In this document: positions 59,901 to 64,000 of the stretch, in pieces | Layout of the letters: every line of letters begins with the position of its first letter | Numbering within the stretch: position 1 is the first letter of the stretch | Source of the DNA: Cliona cf. orientalis | Taxonomy: Eukaryota; Porifera; Demospongiae; Clionaida; Clionaidae | Assembly: GCA_963930775.1 (NCBI GenBank) | Contig: OZ005689.1 | Span: forward strand, 6,046,569-6,110,568 | Length of the DNA: 64,000 nt | Direction of reading: 5' to 3' | Notes under the pieces: generated by a model | Told to the model about the DNA's origin: nothing | The model's input: only the letters and a program-made list of their open reading frames with translations | The model's database searches: none | Program-made: the position numbers and the translations under genes

Positions 59901-62382
59901 AGGTCATCCTTGGAGTCTTCATACCCCTGTGTAGTAGTTATAGCCATCCCTTGAAATGGGCATTGTTGAAAATTTGGGCTGTTGTAAACTTGCACATTGA
60001 TGGTACAGTTACGAGGGTTTCCAAACAGCGCATTTGTGACCATCTGGGGAGGGGGAGCATTACCCACTGCTTGTTCCTGTTTCTTAGGTTCCTGGTGACA
60101 ATTGGTAGTAATAGGGGTCAGTACCTTACAAGCCTCTTTTTGCTGGTCCTCCGTTACTCTCTCATATGTCCTCAATGCTTTTAGTGATAGGTGTCCCGTT
60201 CGGCTCTGAATAACATGCTCTTGTATGTTAGCCTTGAACAAGTCAGTAGCCCCTGTGGCACGCAGGCTGTGATTAGTGCAATGTTCAAGCCCTGCTTCCT
60301 CACACATTTTGCTCAACATCTGATTGATCGTGTTGATGCCTACTTGCATTGACATGAACCAAGGAGCATTTGGGTCTTCTGGCTTCCTCGGTAATGGACG
60401 TAAGTAGAAATTATCCTTCTCCAGTGCTTCGGATGGTACTTTAGAGAAGTACAGATCTAGGAGAGACACATGACATCGTTCACCACCTTCAGGCACTGCA
60501 TATGAAGGCACAATTTTATTTTCAATCCTCATCTGAGCCAGTCCTCCAGAGCGATTTTTTGTGCAAGAGGAGAAGTGGTACCCATAACTCCACGCTCCCA
60601 CATCAGATCTTCATCCTCAGAACTAATGATCTTGGCATGTTTGACCTTAGCTCCCACTCCTTGTTGTCTCAAAGAACGAAAGTGTGTGTCCATGGTTCCA
60701 TGCAATTTCTTAAACGTACCATCCTTCTGGTCAAGAAAATTTGGAGCATACTGATCCTTTTCACGCATATAGCGAAGAATACCACTAAGCAAATGGTACA
60801 CTGTTTTGGCAGGGTAAGGATTTCCATCTTGTTTCTTCGCTTCTACAAGGAACAAGCTTAGAATACGAGCGAGTTCAACTTTAGAAGCTTCAGTTGAAAA
60901 AGGACCATCCAGATAATCCATAGGAGTAGACTCTCCAGTGCGATGATTTCGTGATTCTAGCCAGGAAGAGAACACATTGATTGCCCATTTCGTGTTCTTA
61001 GCGGTATTTTCAGGCACAAACCCTTGGCTCATCTTCTCAAGCTCCTCATTTGAAACTGTGTCAAAAAAGCGTTCCTTGACAGGCTTTGCAAGTGACAACT
61101 TCTTGCGTTTAGATGGGGGAGCAGCATCACTAGAGCCTGAGTTTTCCTTGTTGTGGAGCACAGCGTTTGGTGCGGGGGGGTCCATCCAGTCGTTCATACC
61201 AAAATCAAAGTTGGGATTGGGCGCTTTATTACTCAAACTAATCCTTCGTAATAGACTAGGAGAGACAACGTCCCTGCTATACTTTCCAGTCGCGCTAGAG
61301 CTAGAGACAGCCATTAATTACAACAATTATCTTCACTGTACTGCTATAATACAGAGCTCAGTCCAGCTAGCTGCATGCACAGATGAACATGACATCATTG
61401 GTTACCATGGTAGTGCATCGTGGCAACCAATAGAAACTCAGCTAAGCTCATTAGAGCTGACCTGATCAGCTGATGAAACAGTTATGACGTTGATGGTTAC
61501 TATGGTAGAGTATCTTGGCAACCAATAGAAACTCAGGTATGGTTAGCTGATGAAATTGTTACTGAGGATTGCATCATTGCAACCAATCAGCTGAATGATG
61601 TGGCCATACTACAAGCCAGCTAACCCATGGGCTTCCTGTGTCAACCTAAAAATACACTCGACAGTTATGCTGCAGAGGAGGTAGGACATGCTTGACCTTT
61701 GGCTAATAGTTTACTAATTAAATCGCTATTATAGGCTTTCGTGAAGATTTTAAGAGGATATCGTTGTGATTTTCGAAGTCAGCACTATTGATTTAGTGGG
61801 TGAGCCCCTCTTAGTTAGCACTATAGAGCAATTTTTAGGTCCTTGGAATGTCAATTAGCTGCTTTGATTAACATTCCAAGGACCTAAAATTGTTCTACAA
61901 TGCTAACAAAGAGGGGCTCCCCCACTAAATCAATAGCGCTGAGTTCGAAAGTCACAACGATATTCTCTAAAAACCTTCATAAAAGCCTATACTAGCGATT
62001 TAATTAGTGAACTATTAACCAAAGGTCAAGCATGTCCTACCTCCTCTGGTTATGCTGTAAACCACTCGGGCTACGCCCTCGTGGTTTACAGCATAACTGT
62101 CTCGTGTATTTTAGGTAGACACAGGAAGCCCATGGATTATCTATAACATACATGCGTGTACATACATTAAATGTTACTATAATCGTAGCTTTAAAGCAAA
62201 TGTACATGAATAGTAGATGTAGATGTACCTGTTGTGAAGAAGGTCGTACTTGATGCAGTCGTAGATGTCTGGGACCTTGCTGATGTCAAAGTGACCCTTC
62301 TTGTGCCGAAAGTCCTTTTCAAGCTTTGCCCACCTCTTGATCATCAGATCCAAGGTCTCATCATCTTGGTAGAGCTGGACTG

Positions 62383-62466
<84 letters not shown>

Positions 62467-64000
62467 CAGAATGAATCAAATGTTCTCACGGAAAGGAAAC
62501 ACTAGCTGACTTACGGTGAGGTGTAGTCTTTGCTATTTCTCTGAGTTCAGCAAGAAGTTTACTGATCTCTTGATGAAGCTTGACACACATCTGGTGGGGG
62601 TTCTTGACGCGGTGCATTGCTTCCACAATGCTCTCTGCTTGAGGAGGAGCCAACTGAAGGAGGGGAGAAGCGGTACATATGTGTACATGCATACTCTCAT
62701 TTCCAAACTTTGCAATCCTTCCTCTCAAATAATTATTTACATGTACATGTACATGCACATGTGTACATGTACATGTAACCATCACTTTAGAAGAGTTACA
62801 AGCAGCTGATCATAAAACAGCTATTATGTTAATTTGCTGTATATGTACATATATCTTAATAGTTGAGATCAGATGCAAGCATATACCAGTGGACAAAGGT
62901 AAGCATGCACTAACTACAACATGTACATGTACATGTGAGTATGATAATCATACCTCTGAGTAGCTGTCTTCATTGAAATCTTCCTCAGACCTCATCATCT
63001 CGTGCAGTCTCTCCTTCACGCTGTTCATGGCGACATGGGCGTCAGTGAACGAGTCCAGCATGTTGGTAGCCGCCTGGTCTCGTTTGACGAGGTGGACCAG
63101 CACTGAGGCAAGGCTGCCCTCAAGGTCGAGCAGTCCCTGTCATTATCACGAGTATATACATATAATAAAGAGAGAAATGCATTTGTTTACCGTATAGCGG
63201 GTAACTTTGGCGAGCATTAAATTTGACGAAATGGCTCTCCATTGGCATTGGCTAAGTTTAAATTTGGCGATCTGAAGGCTACCGCCATAGACGTGCTGTG
63301 CATGAATTTAGTTCAATTGGTGAGGTTTTATTTGGCGATCCATACCGAATTTACCAAATCGCCAAATTACATGTAAAAACCTCGCCAAAGTTTCCCGCTT
63401 ATACAGTACGTGTACGTACCTTTGTGAAGGCAGCTGCTGTCATTTGCACGCGCCCCTCATCAGAAGCATACACTTTGAGATCGTGTCTGTAGGTGCTGTG
63501 GAGGCGTAGAAATCCCGAGCCAGGGAGAGAGGAATACTCTCCCTCCCCTCCAGGGTACGTGCAGCGAAATGTCCGCCCGTACTCCTCAGCCTGCTTCTTC
63601 CCGGCTGGAGTGAGCTCACCACCCCACTTTAGGATGAGTAGCAACACACGACCTGTATATACATGTACATGTACATTGTACAAAAGAGAGGAAGAGATGT
63701 TTCAAGGATATAACGATAATCATAGACTAATTCAATAGTTTTTTTGGGGGGGGGGGGAAGGTAAAGGACAGAAGGGTGAGGGAGAGAGAGAGAGAGAGAG
63801 AGAAGGCAGAGAAGGAGAGAGTACATGTAGGTGAGGAGAGAGGAAAGGAGGGATAGAGGGAGAGGGAGAGAGAGAGGGAGAGAGAGAGAGAGAGAGAGCT
63901 AGAGAAACACCACAACTGACTCACATGGTTCTCCCTGTCTCCTTGTTATGAGCTTCAGTTGGACCTTTCTATTGATTCCAGAGAAAGTCCCGTACATCTC
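53971..64000 (-). CDS. PPIP5K: PPIP5K, 3' half (12 exons in window, 5' end beyond edge)
   Basis: Exons in transcript order: 64000-63925 (partial), 63652-63420, 63136-62954, 62653-62515, 62379-62229, 59488-59416, 58380-58129, 57174-56423, 56179-55961, 55629-55232, 55017-54843, 54535-53971. All phases agree, giving 1,071 residues and a stop. PPIP5K makes 1,5-InsP8 from InsP7 with an N-terminal ATP-grasp kinase and also carries a histidine-phosphatase-like domain. The window starts in the phosphatase domain ([107 protein letters not shown]). The kinase domain and the first phosphatase motif lie beyond 64000. The last 640 or so residues are a Ser-rich disordered tail with PIPIPIPIP and a His cluster ([18 protein letters not shown]). 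The 2.7-kb intron at 59489-62228 houses a recombinase relic and a foldback element. Confidence 0.95.
54729..54742. other. Isolated TGACGACCTTTACC motif
   Basis: TGACGACCTTTACC occurs in a PPIP5K intron without a recognisable MITE around it; the same motif is in several repeat families listed here. Confidence 0.5.
55738..55862. repeat. TACATG-rich tract in a PPIP5K intron
   Basis: Several (TACATG)n runs lie close together with an AGCAATTTACTTTT fragment of the 500-bp repeat family between them. The small ORFs here are repeat translations. Confidence 0.75.
56213..56295. repeat. Truncated MITE family A copy in a PPIP5K intron
   Basis: TACCGTGTTTATGCAAATAG, CTAATTAGCG and TTTGCGTTCTAGGA match the first half of family A; the second half is missing. 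Confidence 0.7.
57659..57693. repeat. (TACATG)n self-complementary microsatellite
   Basis: ATGCATATACATGTACATTG and ATATACATGTACATGCAT form a near-palindrome of TACATG units. Similar runs are at 9771-9800, 44649-44662, 47014-47027, 62735-62777, 62919-62937 and 63658-63677. Confidence 0.8.
57893..58057. repeat. GTGTCCCGGGTAAG-family MITE in a PPIP5K intron
   Basis: GTAGTGTCCCGGGTAAGCAC and GCACTTGCCTGGGACACTAC are inverted termini. The interior ATAGAAGCTGCTACAGTGG is shared with 5420-5566. This is the most complete copy in the window. Confidence 0.85.
58103..58122. repeat. Poly-C tract (poly-G on the transcript) at a PPIP5K 5' splice site
   Basis: A run of about 20 C on the plus strand begins 7 nt inside the intron that follows exon 58380-58129, so the pre-mRNA reads GTAGGTGG followed by a long G-run. 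Confidence 0.9.
58451..59070. repeat. TACAGTCGAACCTC-type MITE split by a nested element
   Basis: CTACAGTCGAACCTCTAATA at the left and GGAGGCTCAACTGTA at the right are the ends of a ~223-bp MITE. Its middle is interrupted by the 397-bp element at 58566-58962. Relatives are at 6605 and 29712. Confidence 0.8.
58566..58962. repeat. 397-bp TIR element nested in the MITE at 58451
   Basis: CAAGAGTAAATAATAAGGAG with GGGAAGA and TCGAACGCGC is inverted at the right end (GCGCGTTCGA and CTCCTTATTATTTACTCTTG). It has no ORF of note. Confidence 0.85.
59858..61314 (-). pseudogene. Broken Crypton-like (DUF3504) tyrosine recombinase
   Basis: Two overlapping frames on the minus strand belong to one gene: 61314-60529 (261 residues) and 60601-59858 (247 residues). 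The first has a Ser-rich N terminus, a KRKKLSL basic patch, and an N-terminal core-binding domain ending LMWERGVMG. The second resumes at [19 protein letters not shown] and carries the catalytic C-terminal half: [12 protein letters not shown] (His and Arg), [15 protein letters not shown] (His and Tyr). Compared with the family, about 50-60 residues are absent at the junction, including the first catalytic Arg region, and the frame changes by one. It is therefore an internal deletion with frameshift, and I call it inactive. Domesticated relatives in vertebrates include ZMYM2-4, QRICH1 and KCTD1. It lies in a PPIP5K intron, in the same orientation as the host gene. Confidence 0.88.
61395..61560. 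repeat. Tandem ~105-bp repeat upstream of the recombinase
   Basis: GGTTACCATGGTAGTGCATC and GGTTACTATGGTAGAGTATC, each followed by TGGCAACCAATAGAAACTCA, are about 104 bp apart. Each contains a CCAAT box, and the first an X-box-like GTTACCATGGTAGT. This may be the old recombinase promoter. Confidence 0.7.
61625..62134. mobile_element. 510-bp foldback element in the PPIP5K intron
   Basis: The arms run from CCATGGGCTTCCTGTGTC through AGGTAGGACATGCTTGACC, AATCGCTA and GAGCCCCTC to TAGGTCCTTGGAATGT. They are inverted on the right with only about 20 nt of loop (near 61855-61875). The right arm carries an extra 38-40 bp palindrome at 62049-62098 that the left arm lacks. Confidence 0.88.
62384..62466. 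repeat. (AG)n microsatellite serving as a polypyrimidine tract
   Basis: About 80 bp of AG repeats on the plus strand. On the PPIP5K transcript it is (CT)n that ends in CTCCTCCAG directly before the exon starting at 62379. Confidence 0.92.
62735..62777. repeat. (TACATG)n self-complementary microsatellite
   Basis: A long run of TACATG units with minor variants (GTGTACATG) in a PPIP5K intron. Confidence 0.85.
63188..63408. repeat. TACCGTATAGC-type MITE next to a PPIP5K 5' splice site
   Basis: TACCGTATAGCGGGTAACTTT and AAAGTTTCCCGCTTATACAGTA are inverted termini with internal TTTGGCGA repeats. On the transcript strand the element starts about 10 nt after the splice donor of exon 63652-63420. 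Confidence 0.82.
63779..63898. repeat. GA-rich simple sequence
   Basis: Interrupted (GA)n and (GGA)n tracts over about 120 bp in the PPIP5K intron next to the edge exon; the ORFs across it are artefacts. Confidence 0.9.

Noticed and set aside
60540-60590. Programmed -1 frameshift joining the two recombinase ORFs at the A-run.
   Set aside because: The A-run is not in the phase of a canonical X XXY YYZ slippery site, and about 50-60 family residues would still be missing, so deletion explains it better.
1-64000. tRNA, rRNA or other structured RNA genes.
   Set aside because: No paired A-box and B-box or rRNA-like block was recognised by eye; a covariance-model search would be needed to exclude them.

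Overview
The window is nuclear DNA from an animal with small introns, canonical GT-AG splicing and very dense DNA-transposon debris. Gene content (NFRKB of INO80, the ciliary protein CFAP45, a DHHC palmitoyltransferase, PPIP5K, an MPPED-type phosphoesterase) is metazoan. The AT-rich, MITE-packed introns and abundant self-complementary TACATG repeats suggest an early-branching marine invertebrate, most likely a demosponge. That placement is an inference; no species-diagnostic marker is present.

Layout. 1-173: possible edge exon on the minus strand. 2556-3383: single-exon MPPED-like metallophosphoesterase (+). 3852-29456: NFRKB-like gene (+), 23 exons whose phases all agree; its last intron (13761-28914, about 15.2 kb) is filled with nested repeats. 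29457-36921: repeat-rich intergenic DNA. 40121-36922: nine-exon DHHC palmitoyltransferase (-). 40307-46962: twelve-exon CFAP45 (+), sharing a 185-bp head-to-head promoter with the DHHC gene; this promoter carries an RFX X-box-like site. 48663-49760 (-) and 50550-51734 (+): head-to-head pair of unrecognised intronless genes, one mostly helical, the other a predicted six-pass membrane protein. 52811-53195: decayed genomic copy of the CFAP45 3' end, so the orphan pair is bracketed by CFAP45 sequence. 64000-53971: 3' half of PPIP5K (-), 12 exons, with a broken Crypton-like (DUF3504) tyrosine recombinase and a 510-bp foldback element in one intron.

The genes have separate housekeeping or ciliary jobs and do not form one pathway. 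The strongest observations are MITEs lying within 5-33 nt of splice junctions in all three large genes, a 2-kb inverted repeat with nested insertions inside the NFRKB intron, a short motif shared by otherwise unrelated repeats, the X-box at the CFAP45/DHHC promoter, and the CFAP45-bracketed orphan pair. Multi-exon models were assembled by hand from splice signals, frame continuity and remembered family sequence; no search was run.
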